Source: Planctomycetia bacterium
Lineage (GTDB): Bacteria; Planctomycetota; Phycisphaerae; UBA1845; UTPLA1
DNA length: 64,000 nt
NCBI GenBank assembly: GCA_015200345.1
Contig: CP054187.1
Coordinates: forward strand, 1,782,470 to 1,846,469
Direction: 5' to 3'
The translations under genes and the position numbers were made by a program. This document shows, in pieces, positions 51,001 through 58,811 of this stretch (positions are counted from its first letter, which is position 1; the number at the start of each line of letters is the position of its first letter). The notes beneath the pieces were generated by a model. It was not told where the DNA came from. It worked only from the letters and a program-made list of their open reading frames with translations, and did no database searches.

Positions 51001-52156
51001 GCATCTCGTCCAGCACCGCGGCGGCGTTGTCGGCCGCACCGGGTCGAACGATCGGCTCGATCACCTGCCGCAGACGCTCTCGCATGGCGTCCAGTCGACC
51101 GGGCGCGCAGAGCAATTCCAATGCCCGCGCCGAAATCGCCGACGTGTTCACGTAGTACGGCATGAACTCCGGCACGATCTCCTCGCCGGCAAGAATATTC
51201 GGAATCGACAGGTGCTTCGTCGTGATGAACCACCGGCCGATCAGGTTGTAGAGCCAGCGATTGGTGTTGTACATCACGATCATCGGCGTGCGACGAAACG
51301 CGACCTCCAGCGTCACCGTGCCCGATGCCACCAGCGCCAGGTCGGCCGCGGCAATGGCCGCGGCACGATCGGCCGCCCCCGCCACGACGGTCAGCCCCAC
51401 GCTGCGACGGCTGTGCGCGTTGATCTCCTGGATCAGCGCGTTCACCTGCCCGTTGGCAGCGGTGACGATGAACCTGGCCCGGCGAAATCGCGCGGCGATT
51501 GCTCGGGCGACTTCAAGCTGGCCGGGAAAGACTTCCCGCACGACGTGCTCGCGCGATCCGGGGAGAATCGCAATCACAGGCTGCCCGTCGTGACGAAATG
51601 CCGTCACCCTCGCCGGATCGGCCGGCGTCGCCAGCAATCGGTCGAACGACGGATGCCCGACGTATTTCGCGTCGATGCCCCACTCACGAAAGTACGGTTC
51701 CTCGAACGGCCAGATGCACGCGACGCGGGTCGTCCGCGCGCGGATGCGCTGGTTGCGCCAGCGCCGCCAGCCCCAGGCCCAGCTCTGGGGCGCGATGTAA
51801 TACAACACCGGCACTCCCGCCTTGCGCGCGATCTTCGCGATCGGCAGGTTCAGCGCAGGCGAGTCGATCATCACGGCCGCGTCGTGCGGCTCGCGCGCGA
51901 AGTGCTTGCGAAATATGGCCAGCATGCGCAGCGCTTCGGGCACGCGCGAGACTGCGGCATGCGCCATGGCCGAGCGCGTGGTCAGATCGGCCAGCGCCCG
52001 GCAACCGGCGGCCTGCATGGCCGGACCTGCGAGTCCGACAAAGGTCGCATCGGGCCGGCGGCGTCGAAACGCGGAAATGAATGCAGCGGCGTGTTCGTCG
52101 GCGCTCTGCTCGGCTGCACTGATGAAGATTCGAGTTGGAGGGGATTTGTCGTTCAT
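50966..52156 (-). CDS. lpxB: Lipid-A-disaccharide synthase
   Basis: LpxB condenses UDP-2,3-diacylglucosamine with lipid X. The ATG at 52156 matches the family start (MNDKSPPTRIFISAAEQSADEHAAAFISAF); the Gly of the usual GExSGD is Ala-Ala here (ISAAEQSADEH). Further motifs are VMIDSPALNLPIAKIARKAGVPVLYYIAPQSWAW, VGHPSFD and LPGSREHVVRE, then the donor-binding LALVASGTVTLEVAF. Length of 396 residues is normal. It points leftward and overlaps the GT9 gene by 35 nt. Together with lpxA it shows that lipid A is made. Confidence 0.92.
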   Translation of the reverse strand: MNDKSPPTRIFISAAEQSADEHAAAFISAFRRRRPDATFVGLAGPAMQAAGCRALADLTTRSAMAHAAVSRVPEALRMLAIFRKHFAREPHDAAVMIDSPALNLPIAKIARKAGVPVLYYIAPQSWAWGWRRWRNQRIRARTTRVACIWPFEEPYFREWGIDAKYVGHPSFDRLLATPADPARVTAFRHDGQPVIAILPGSREHVVREVFPGQLEVARAIAARFRRARFIVTAANGQVNALIQEINAHSRRSVGLTVVAGAADRAAAIAAADLALVASGTVTLEVAFRRTPMIVMYNTNRWLYNLIGRWFITTKHLSIPNILAGEEIVPEFMPYYVNTSAISARALELLCAPGRLDAMRERLRQVIEPIVRPGAADNAAAVLDEMLNAGSIVRPLH

Positions 52157-52359
52157 GCGGCGATCCACGGGGGAGTATCCGTCCCTCGGGTCCAAACTCC
52201 AACCCCCCAACCGGTAGGGGGCGTGGGCGGTGGTGCAGGCTACCCGTCGGCACCGCCAAGGCATGGGTGGATAGTGGAAAAGGGTCGTGAATCGCGCCTA
52301 AACCCAATGGAGGGGCCGGGTTGTGTACGGCGGGGGCTTGAAGTTGGCGGGGGCTGTGG
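52157..52359 (+). other. Intergenic leader region between lpxB and rpsB
   Basis: Together with the promoter and leader to 52464 this is a gap of 308 nt. No gene, riboswitch or conserved RNA was recognised; it contains the promoter of rpsB at its right end. Confidence 0.5.
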
Positions 52360-52388
52360 TTGACGCACCGGGGCAAGTGGCTTAAGCT
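52360..52388 (+). promoter_or_regulatory. Probable rpsB promoter
   Basis: TTGACG (52360-52365), 17-nt spacer, TAAGCT (52383-52388). The leader of about 70 nt ends in a strong ribosome site, GGGAGGTGA. Confidence 0.5.
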
Positions 52389-52464
52389 TGCAGGTTCGCC
52401 GAAATCGTGCGTATTCGTCCATCGAATACCGTGTGCAACATTTGAGCTGCAAGGGAGGTGACGA

Positions 52465-53334
52465 TTGTCATCGGAGTTGGTCCGCGAGTTGATTGCATCG
52501 GGCGTGCATTTTGGCCACCGTGTGAGCCGGTGGAACCCCAAGATGGCCCCGTACATCTTCGGCAAGCGGAATGGAATTCACATCATCGATATTCGCGAGA
52601 CCATCAAAGGTCTGCTTCGATCGAAGAAGTTTCTCGGCGCGATGGTTGCCCAAGGCAGCGATGTGCTGCTGGTCGGCACCAAGCGACAAGCCCGAGAGAC
52701 CGTGGCAAAGCAGGCACAGCGCGTAGGCATGCACTACGTCAACGAACGATGGCTCGGCGGCACGCTCACGAACTTCAAAACCATTCGCTCCCGTCTGGCG
52801 CGCCTCGAAGAGCTGGAAAGCTACGAGACGACCGGTCGCATCGCCGCGCTCACCAAAAAGGAACGCGCAATGGTGGACCGGGAACGCAAGAAAATCACCC
52901 GCAATCTCGACGGCATCCGACGCATGACGCGGCTGCCCGGCGTGCTGGTGGTGCTGGACGTGCGGCGCGAGTACATCGCACTCAAGGAGGCCCGCAAGCT
53001 GGGCATCCCGACGATCTGCCTGGTCGATACGGACAGTGATCCGGACTCGGCCGACATCGTGATCCCCGGCAACGACGACGCCATGCGCGCGATTGACATC
53101 ATCGTGACGCAACTGGCCGACGCCATCGAGGAAGGCAAGCGCAGTCGACCGGCGCCCGGCGAGGGTGGCGGCGATTCGGCCGGCGGCCCCGGCACGGCGC
53201 GTCCGCGGCGGTCCAGGCGCCTGTCGACCTCTGAAATCGCGGCGATGGAATCGGGCAGCGGAACCGCGACGGACGACGCCGGCGAGTCCGGTGCGATCGC
53301 CAGCGGCGCCGAAACGCAAGTCGCCCAGTCGTAG
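52465..53334 (+). CDS. rpsB: 30S ribosomal protein S2
   Basis: S2 sits on the solvent side of the 30S subunit. Family motifs include SGVHFGHRVSRWNPKMAPYIFGKRNGIHIIDI, GTKRQAR, NERWLGGTLTNFKTI and RLPGVLVVLDVRREYIALKEARKLGIPTICLVDTDSDPDSADIVIPGNDDA. No ATG fits; TTG at 52465 is the start and lies 5 nt after a nearly perfect ribosome site (GGGAGGTGA), giving MSSELVREL. The C-terminus has an extension of about 50 residues rich in Gly, Ala and Ser, absent from most S2 proteins. tsf and pyrH follow, the usual order. Confidence 0.95.
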   Translation: MSSELVRELIASGVHFGHRVSRWNPKMAPYIFGKRNGIHIIDIRETIKGLLRSKKFLGAMVAQGSDVLLVGTKRQARETVAKQAQRVGMHYVNERWLGGTLTNFKTIRSRLARLEELESYETTGRIAALTKKERAMVDRERKKITRNLDGIRRMTRLPGVLVVLDVRREYIALKEARKLGIPTICLVDTDSDPDSADIVIPGNDDAMRAIDIIVTQLADAIEEGKRSRPAPGEGGGDSAGGPGTARPRRSRRLSTSEIAAMESGSGTATDDAGESGAIASGAETQVAQS

Positions 53335-53487
53335 CCGGTCTGACTCGAGCGGGCGGCCCGCCCTTCGGGCGTTACAATAATGAGAACAGGTTGCGTCGCC
53401 GGCGGCGTCCGGTCGGCGCGGCGTACAACACCGATGCGACCCACCGGTCTGCCGGGCTGTGGAATTTGCACCCAGGAGAGAACACCC

Positions 53488-54303
53488 ATGCCGGAGATCA
53501 GCGCGAAACAGGTACAAACCCTTCGAGCCAAGACCGACTTGGCCATGATGGACTGCAAGAACGCTCTCGTCGAAGCGGGCGGCGACGAAGCCAAGGCGCT
53601 GGAGATTCTGCGCAAGAAGTTCGCCGACAAGATGAGCGTCCGCGCCGACAAAGAGGCCGCCAACGGCCGCATTGGCATCTTTGCGAATGAAAAAGGCGCG
53701 GCGTTGTGTGAAGTACGCTGCGAGACGGACTTTGTCGCGACGAACGACACGTTCCGCGAGCTGGCCAACCAGATCGCCCAGGCCGCGCTGGACAGCGGTC
53801 TGACCGATGGGGAGAAGATCAAGTCCGCCAAGGCCCCCGACGGTCGCACGGTGAACGATCATCTGGTGGATGCCTTCGGCAAGCTGAAAGAGAACATGAA
53901 CGTGCAGCGGGCCAAGCTCGTATCGGGCATCGGCGCGGCCTACGTGCATCACAACGGCAAGGTCGGCGCGGCCATCGGTTGCGACGGCGCTCCGGGCGAG
54001 GCCGGTCGGCATATCTGCATGCACATTGCTTCGACGCAATTGATCACCGGCCTGACGCGCGAGGATGTTCCGGCGGCCGAGGTCGAAGCCGCCCGGGCCA
54101 AGTTCAAAGAGGAGGTCAAGGGCAAGCCGGAGCAGATCATCGACAAGATCGTGAGCGGCAAGATGGACCGCTGGTTCGGCGAGCGCGTGCTGGTCGAGCA
54201 GCCGTTCGTGATGGACGACAAGAAGACGGTCGGGGCCTATGCGAAGGAGCACGGGTTCACGATCAAGTCGTTCACGAAGATGGAAGTGGGAGCAATGAAC
54301 TAG
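53488..54303 (+). CDS. tsf: Translation elongation factor Ts
   Basis: EF-Ts exchanges GDP for GTP on EF-Tu. It begins with ISAKQVQTLRAKTDLAMMDCKNALVEAGGDEAKALEILRKK and has the EF-Tu contact loop TDFVATNDTFRELANQIA, followed by the two-core domain ending FTKMEVGAMN. The ATG at 53488 has AGGAGAG upstream; the frame upstream is not homologous. Length of 271 residues is normal. It follows rpsB by 153 nt, and a TACAAT box near 53373 may give an additional promoter. Confidence 0.95.
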   Translation: MPEISAKQVQTLRAKTDLAMMDCKNALVEAGGDEAKALEILRKKFADKMSVRADKEAANGRIGIFANEKGAALCEVRCETDFVATNDTFRELANQIAQAALDSGLTDGEKIKSAKAPDGRTVNDHLVDAFGKLKENMNVQRAKLVSGIGAAYVHHNGKVGAAIGCDGAPGEAGRHICMHIASTQLITGLTREDVPAAEVEAARAKFKEEVKGKPEQIIDKIVSGKMDRWFGERVLVEQPFVMDDKKTVGAYAKEHGFTIKSFTKMEVGAMN

Positions 54304-54312
54304 TTTTTTCCA

Positions 54313-54335
54313 AAGCCGCGTAAGCGGCTTTTTTT
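54313..54335 (+). terminator. Intrinsic terminator after tsf
   Basis: AAGCCGC-GTAA-GCGGCTT (54313-54330) followed directly by T5 more bases. It lies between tsf and pyrH and would stop most of the rpsB-tsf transcript. Confidence 0.9.
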
Positions 54336-54355
54336 ATGCGCGAGTGCATACGACC

Positions 54356-55111
54356 ATGCCAAAGACAGGACGATCGAAAGCAAAGTCCGGAAGAAAGTCG
54401 GGCGGTATCCGCCGCGCGCTGCTGAAGATCTCCGGTGAGGGGATCGGGCATCCCGGCGGGTTCGGAATCGACGGCGGTGCACTACGACGAATCGCCGAGG
54501 AAGTCATCTCCGTGACCAAAACCGGCGTGCAGGTGGCCATCGTCGTGGGTGGCGGGAACTTTCTCCGCGGCGAGACAACCGCCTCGGCCCTGCGCATTCA
54601 AGAGGCCACCGCGCACTACATGGGCATGCTCGCCACGGTCATCAACGCCCTCGCGCTGCAGGACACGCTCGAAGACCTCGGCCAGCCGACGCGCGTGCAA
54701 TCGTCGATCGCCATCCACAGCGCCTGTGAAAGCTACATCCGTCGCCGTTGCATCCGGCACCTGGAGAAAGGTCGCGTCGTCATCATCGCCGCAGGCACCG
54801 GTCGCCCCTACGTCACGACCGACACGGCCGCGGCCTTGGCGGCCGTCGAGATCAACGCCGACGTGCTGTTCAAGGCGACGAAGGTGGACGGCGTGTACTC
54901 GGCGGATCCGAAGAAGGACAAGCGCGCGAAGTTCATGCCGATCTTGAGCTACAATCAGGTGATCGATCAGCGGCTGCGCGTGATGGACGTGTCGGCGGTT
55001 GATCTTTGCCAGCGTCATGGCGTGCCGATCCGCGTGTTCAACCTCATGCAGCCCGGCAACATGAAGCGAGCCGTCTCGAGCGCCAAGATCGGCACGCTGA
55101 TTTCGGAGTAG
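54356..55111 (+). CDS. pyrH: UMP kinase
   Basis: PyrH phosphorylates UMP to UDP. Motifs are RALLKISGEGIGHPGGFGID, AIVVGGGNFLRGETTASALR, the AAGTGRPYVTTDTAAALAAVEINADVLFKATKVDGVYSADP region and QVIDQRLRVMDVSAVDLCQRHG. ATG at 54356 is used; an in-frame GTG 12 nt earlier is possible. A basic N-terminal stretch of about 20 residues (KTGRSKAKSGRKSG) precedes the core. It lies behind a terminator, so it has its own or read-through transcription. frr, which normally follows, is absent; rlmN is next. Confidence 0.94.
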   Translation: MPKTGRSKAKSGRKSGGIRRALLKISGEGIGHPGGFGIDGGALRRIAEEVISVTKTGVQVAIVVGGGNFLRGETTASALRIQEATAHYMGMLATVINALALQDTLEDLGQPTRVQSSIAIHSACESYIRRRCIRHLEKGRVVIIAAGTGRPYVTTDTAAALAAVEINADVLFKATKVDGVYSADPKKDKRAKFMPILSYNQVIDQRLRVMDVSAVDLCQRHGVPIRVFNLMQPGNMKRAVSSAKIGTLISE

Positions 55112-55134
55112 CCGCATGGCGGCGTTGCGCGCCG

Positions 55135-55162
55135 AAGCAGACGGATTGCAATCCGTGGGCTT
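55135..55162. repeat. 28-nt palindromic repeat, copy D
   Basis: AAGCAGACGGATTG and CAATCCGTGGGCTT, centre 16 nt ACGGATTGCAATCCGT a perfect palindrome. Lies in the gap between pyrH and rlmN. Confidence 0.8.
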
Positions 55163-55227
55163 CAACGTGGTGTTGGCGAGATTCGCACCATAACACCGGC
55201 GTCGTGCCGCTCGCGTACTGTGATTGC

Positions 55228-56325
55228 ATGCAAACACCGCGCGACCATCTGCTGGATCACGACCTGCCCGGGCTGACGGAGCAATTCAAGTCCGCCGGCG
55301 AAGCGGCGTTCCGCGCCAAGCAGGTCTTCGAGTGGGTCTTCGAGCGCGGGGCAACGTCGTTCGAGCAGATGACGAATCTGTCCAAGCCGCTGCGCGAGAA
55401 ACTCGCCGCGCGATACGACCTGTACGCCTCCGCGATCACGCGCCGCGCCGCATCCGGCGACGGCACGGTCAAACTGCTGCTCTCCTGGCCTGACGGCGCA
55501 ACAACCGAATGCGTCCTCATTCCCGTGCCGGCGGAGGGTCGGTACACCGCCTGCATCAGCTCGCAGGTCGGCTGTCCGGTCGGCTGTCGCTTCTGTGCCA
55601 GCGGGCTGGACGGCCTGCAACGGAATCTCACCGCCGGACAGATCATCGAGCAGGCATTGCGGGTGCGTGCCGAGGTCGCGGCGGCCGGCGGCGAACGTCT
55701 GACGAATGTCGTGTTCATGGGCCTGGGCGAGCCGCTGGCGAATTATGAGAATGTCTTGAAGGCGGCGCGGGCGATCAACGCGCCGTGGGGGCTGGGCGTC
55801 GGCGCGCGAAAGATCACCATCAGCACGGTCGGCCTGCCGAAGCAGATTCGCCGCCTCGCGGACGAAGGGCTGCAACTGACGCTGGCCCTGTCCCTGCACG
55901 CACCGAACGAATCACTTCGAGCGGAGTTGATTCCCTGGGCGGAGAAGATTCAACTCCAGGAGATCACCGCGGCCTGCCGGCACTATTTTGAAAAGACCGG
56001 GCGCGAAATCACGCTCGAGTACATCCTGCTGCACGGGGTCAACGACCGACCGGAGCACGCGGCGCAGCTCGCCGCTTTCTGCCGCCGGCTTCGCTGCAAC
56101 GTGAACCTGATCCGCTACAATCCGGTCGAAGGCTTGCCCTATGGACGGCCGACAAGCGAATCCACGGCGGCGTTCCAGCGGCATCTGCGCGAGCGCGGCG
56201 TGAACGCCCACGTGCGCACGTCGCGCGGGCTGGACATCGACGCAGCCTGCGGGCAGTTGCGGCGCAAGGAGGCAGCGGCCGTCGTGCAGGTCACGGTCGG
56301 CGAGGCAGTTTCCGAATCACGCTGA
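55228..56325 (+). CDS. rlmN: 23S rRNA (A2503-C2)/tRNA methyltransferase
   Basis: RlmN is a radical SAM methyltransferase that makes m2A in 23S rRNA and some tRNAs. The N-terminal helical part is followed by ECVLIPVPAEGRYTACISSQVGCPVGCRFCASGLDGLQRNLTAGQI, with the Cys-x3-Cys-x2-Cys cluster, then VVFMGLGEPLANYENV, ITISTVGLPKQIRRLAD and a C-terminal Cys in DIDAACGQLRRK. The ATG at 55228 yields MQTPRDHLLDHDLPGLTEQF, matching the family. Length of 365 residues is normal. Confidence 0.95.
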   Translation: MQTPRDHLLDHDLPGLTEQFKSAGEAAFRAKQVFEWVFERGATSFEQMTNLSKPLREKLAARYDLYASAITRRAASGDGTVKLLLSWPDGATTECVLIPVPAEGRYTACISSQVGCPVGCRFCASGLDGLQRNLTAGQIIEQALRVRAEVAAAGGERLTNVVFMGLGEPLANYENVLKAARAINAPWGLGVGARKITISTVGLPKQIRRLADEGLQLTLALSLHAPNESLRAELIPWAEKIQLQEITAACRHYFEKTGREITLEYILLHGVNDRPEHAAQLAAFCRRLRCNVNLIRYNPVEGLPYGRPTSESTAAFQRHLRERGVNAHVRTSRGLDIDAACGQLRRKEAAAVVQVTVGEAVSESR

Positions 56326-56366
56326 CGCATTCGCCGTGTTACGTTGTATCCGATTCAAGAAGCCAA

Positions 56367-57560
56367 ATGGACATTCGGCATTTTCATCGGCGTTTGTACG
56401 AATCGTCGCGCGACCTGCTGCCGCCGGGTGAGGCCGTCGTCTGCGCCGTGTCGGGCGGAGCCGACTCGCTGGCCATGCTGCACGGGCTGCACGAGATCAA
56501 CCGGCGCAAGCAGTGCGGCTGGCGGCTGATCGTGGCGCATCTGGACCACGGTTTGCGCGCCGACTCGGCGGCGACACGGCAGTTTGTCGAGTCCGTCGCC
56601 GCGAAGCTGGCACTTCCCTGTGTGGACGGCGTCGCCGATGTGGCAGCGCTTGCCCGGCGCGCGAAACAGTCCGTGGAAACGGCCGGCCGCGCGCGCCGCT
56701 ATGCGTTCCTGGCCGAGGTCGCGAAGCGTCATGGCGCGCGATACATCGCCGTGGCTCATCACGCCGACGACCAGGCGGAGACCGTCCTGCACCGCATCCT
56801 GCGCGGTACGGGCCTGCGCGGCCTGGCCGGGATTCCGCGGCGCCGGCGACTCCATCCAAACAGCGACATTCGTATTGTTCGACCGATGCTTTCGTTCACG
56901 CGCGAAACGCTGCACGCCTATCTGCGCCGGCGCGGTGTGAGTTTTCTGGACGACCCCACGAACGCCGATCCGTCGGCCGCCACGCGGAACCACCTGCGCC
57001 ACGACGTCCTGCCTCGGCTCGCGCGCGACGTGAATCCACGTGTGCAGCAGGCACTGGTCCGCCTTGGCGATCAGGCGCGCGCAGCGTCAACGGCGATCCG
57101 CCGTTCGGCGCGGGGAGCGTTGAACCGCGCCAAGCGCGCGGCCGACGAATGCGGGCGCGCTGCGGCCGGGCGATTCACGTACCCCGAAGCCGTTGCGTCG
57201 TGTGTGATCTCGGTGACGCCGCTGCTCGAATTGCCGACGGCGATCCAGCGCGAAGCCGTCGTGCTCCTGTTGAATCGCCTTGGGTGGCCGCGCTGTTCGA
57301 TGACCGCCGAGCGGATCGACGCGGTGGCGAAGTTGCTCCGGATGGATGGCCGGCGACGACGAGTCGAGCTGCCCGGAGGCTGCTTTGAACGTAGTGGCGA
57401 ATGGGTTTGCGCGAGCCGGAGAGAGATCGGCGGGCGCGGCGCGTCGAACCCGATCCCTCACGGTCGCGGCTCGGAGCAGGCACTCGGCCGGGAGCGTGCA
57501 AGCCGTCGTCGCAAGTCCAGCCGGCGGCTCGCTTCGACGCTGGAGGGCGCGGGTCATTGA
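56367..57560 (+). CDS. tilS: tRNA(Ile)-lysidine synthase
   Basis: TilS forms lysidine at C34 of the AUA-reading tRNA-Ile. The PP-loop is VVCAVSGGADSLAMLHGL (about 24-41), followed by LIVAHLDHGLRADSAAT, GARYIAVAHHADDQAETVLHRILRG and LRGLAGIP; the typical RPML and DDPTNADPSAATRNHLRHDVLPRL segments follow. Residues after 240 form the substrate-binding domains. A basic C-terminal tail (RASRRRKSSRRLASTLEGAGH) is unusual. The next gene overlaps the stop codon. Confidence 0.92.
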   Translation: MDIRHFHRRLYESSRDLLPPGEAVVCAVSGGADSLAMLHGLHEINRRKQCGWRLIVAHLDHGLRADSAATRQFVESVAAKLALPCVDGVADVAALARRAKQSVETAGRARRYAFLAEVAKRHGARYIAVAHHADDQAETVLHRILRGTGLRGLAGIPRRRRLHPNSDIRIVRPMLSFTRETLHAYLRRRGVSFLDDPTNADPSAATRNHLRHDVLPRLARDVNPRVQQALVRLGDQARAASTAIRRSARGALNRAKRAADECGRAAAGRFTYPEAVASCVISVTPLLELPTAIQREAVVLLLNRLGWPRCSMTAERIDAVAKLLRMDGRRRRVELPGGCFERSGEWVCASRREIGGRGASNPIPHGRGSEQALGRERASRRRKSSRRLASTLEGAGH

Positions 57561-58801
57561 GCGATGCAAGACCATCGGTCGACACGTTTCGACGGCGGCT
57601 GGCCTGGGTGCTGTTCGGCGCTCTCTGCTGCCAACTTGGCGTCATCACCTGGGCGGAATGGCAGCCGGAGCGTTTTGATTATCCCGACTCGCACCGTTAC
57701 CTGCGCGTCGCGCGGAACATCGCAGCGGGCAACGGCCCGATTGAATCGGCCGACCTCCGCGCGGGAACCGATCCGCTTTATCCGCTCGTGCTGTCCATCC
57801 CGATTCGGCTCGGTATGACGGATGATGTCTATGTTTGCCGCTTCGCGCGCGGGGTGCAGGCCGTACTGGGCGTCGTGATCGTCGCTCTGACCGCCGCCGT
57901 GGCGCGCCGATGGGTGAGCGACCGCGCGGCCCTGGTCGCGGCGGCGTTGCTCGCGACCCATCCGATTCTCCTCTTCTTTCACGGGCTTGTCCTCACCGAG
58001 ATCTTGTACATCGCCCTGCTCATGGGCGCGTGGCTTTTTCTGGCCCGACTTCGGGAGCAGGGCACGTTGCCGGATGCGTTCGCCTGTGCCGGCGCGACGG
58101 GCATCCTGCTGGGCCTGGCGACACTCACGCGCAGCACAAGCCTGCTGCTGCCGATTCTGGTGTTGCCATTAATATGGCACTTCACGAACGGACCGACCCC
58201 GCACAAAGCGCGCATCGCGATCGCGGCGATGCTCCTCTACGGCGCGGTGCTCGCCCCCAACATCCTGCGAAACGAGCGGCTGTTCGGGCGATTGATCCCC
58301 ACGCGCGTCGGCGGCGGCGCGAGCCTGCTGGAGGCGCTGGGCCCCTGGGCCGACGGCTCGCCGGGCATGGACCGCATCGTGTATCCACCGGTCGATGCCC
58401 ACGCCGACGAAGCCGAGCGCGACGCCGTCTATCGCCGCGCCGCAATCGATTGGGCGCGCGCCCACCCGCAGGAAACGCTCGCGCTCGCATGGGCCAAGTT
58501 GCGGCGCACCTGGTCGATCACGCTCAACGCGCCGGGTTACGAATCCCCCCTTTATGCCGCCGTCGGCTGGCTCACGGTCGCGCCGATCTTCGCGCTCGCG
58601 GTCGCTGGAATCTGGCGTCTGCGTCGTCAAGGTTGGACGCTCTTGTTCCTGCTGGTGCCGGCGATTTATTTCTCGGCGATCCACATGGTATTCGTCGGGT
58701 CCGTGCGGTATCGCATGCCGGCGATGCCCCTGCTGATGATTCTGGCAGTGGTCGGCGCGGGGGCGCGGCTTCGTCTGGACCAGCCTCGCAGCAACGTCTA
58801 G
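57557..58801 (+). CDS. Dolichyl-phosphate-mannose mannosyltransferase-like membrane protein (GT39/ArnT family)
   Basis: TTG at 57557 overlaps the tilS stop (TTGA) and has GGAGG 10 nt upstream, so I take it as the start. The first helix (FRRRLAWVLFGALCCQLGV) leads to a periplasmic loop with FDYPDSHRYLRVARNIAAGNG, which carries the acidic residue typical of GT-C enzymes. Around nine to ten further helices follow, including ALVAAALLATHPILLFF and TEILYIALLMGAWLFLARLREQG. GT-C proteins of this class transfer sugars from lipid-linked donors across the membrane. Acceptor unknown; the LPS genes upstream suggest envelope glycosylation. Confidence 0.8.
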   Translation: MSDARPSVDTFRRRLAWVLFGALCCQLGVITWAEWQPERFDYPDSHRYLRVARNIAAGNGPIESADLRAGTDPLYPLVLSIPIRLGMTDDVYVCRFARGVQAVLGVVIVALTAAVARRWVSDRAALVAAALLATHPILLFFHGLVLTEILYIALLMGAWLFLARLREQGTLPDAFACAGATGILLGLATLTRSTSLLLPILVLPLIWHFTNGPTPHKARIAIAAMLLYGAVLAPNILRNERLFGRLIPTRVGGGASLLEALGPWADGSPGMDRIVYPPVDAHADEAERDAVYRRAAIDWARAHPQETLALAWAKLRRTWSITLNAPGYESPLYAAVGWLTVAPIFALAVAGIWRLRRQGWTLLFLLVPAIYFSAIHMVFVGSVRYRMPAMPLLMILAVVGAGARLRLDQPRSNV

Positions 58802-58811
58802 ATTGTCAACG

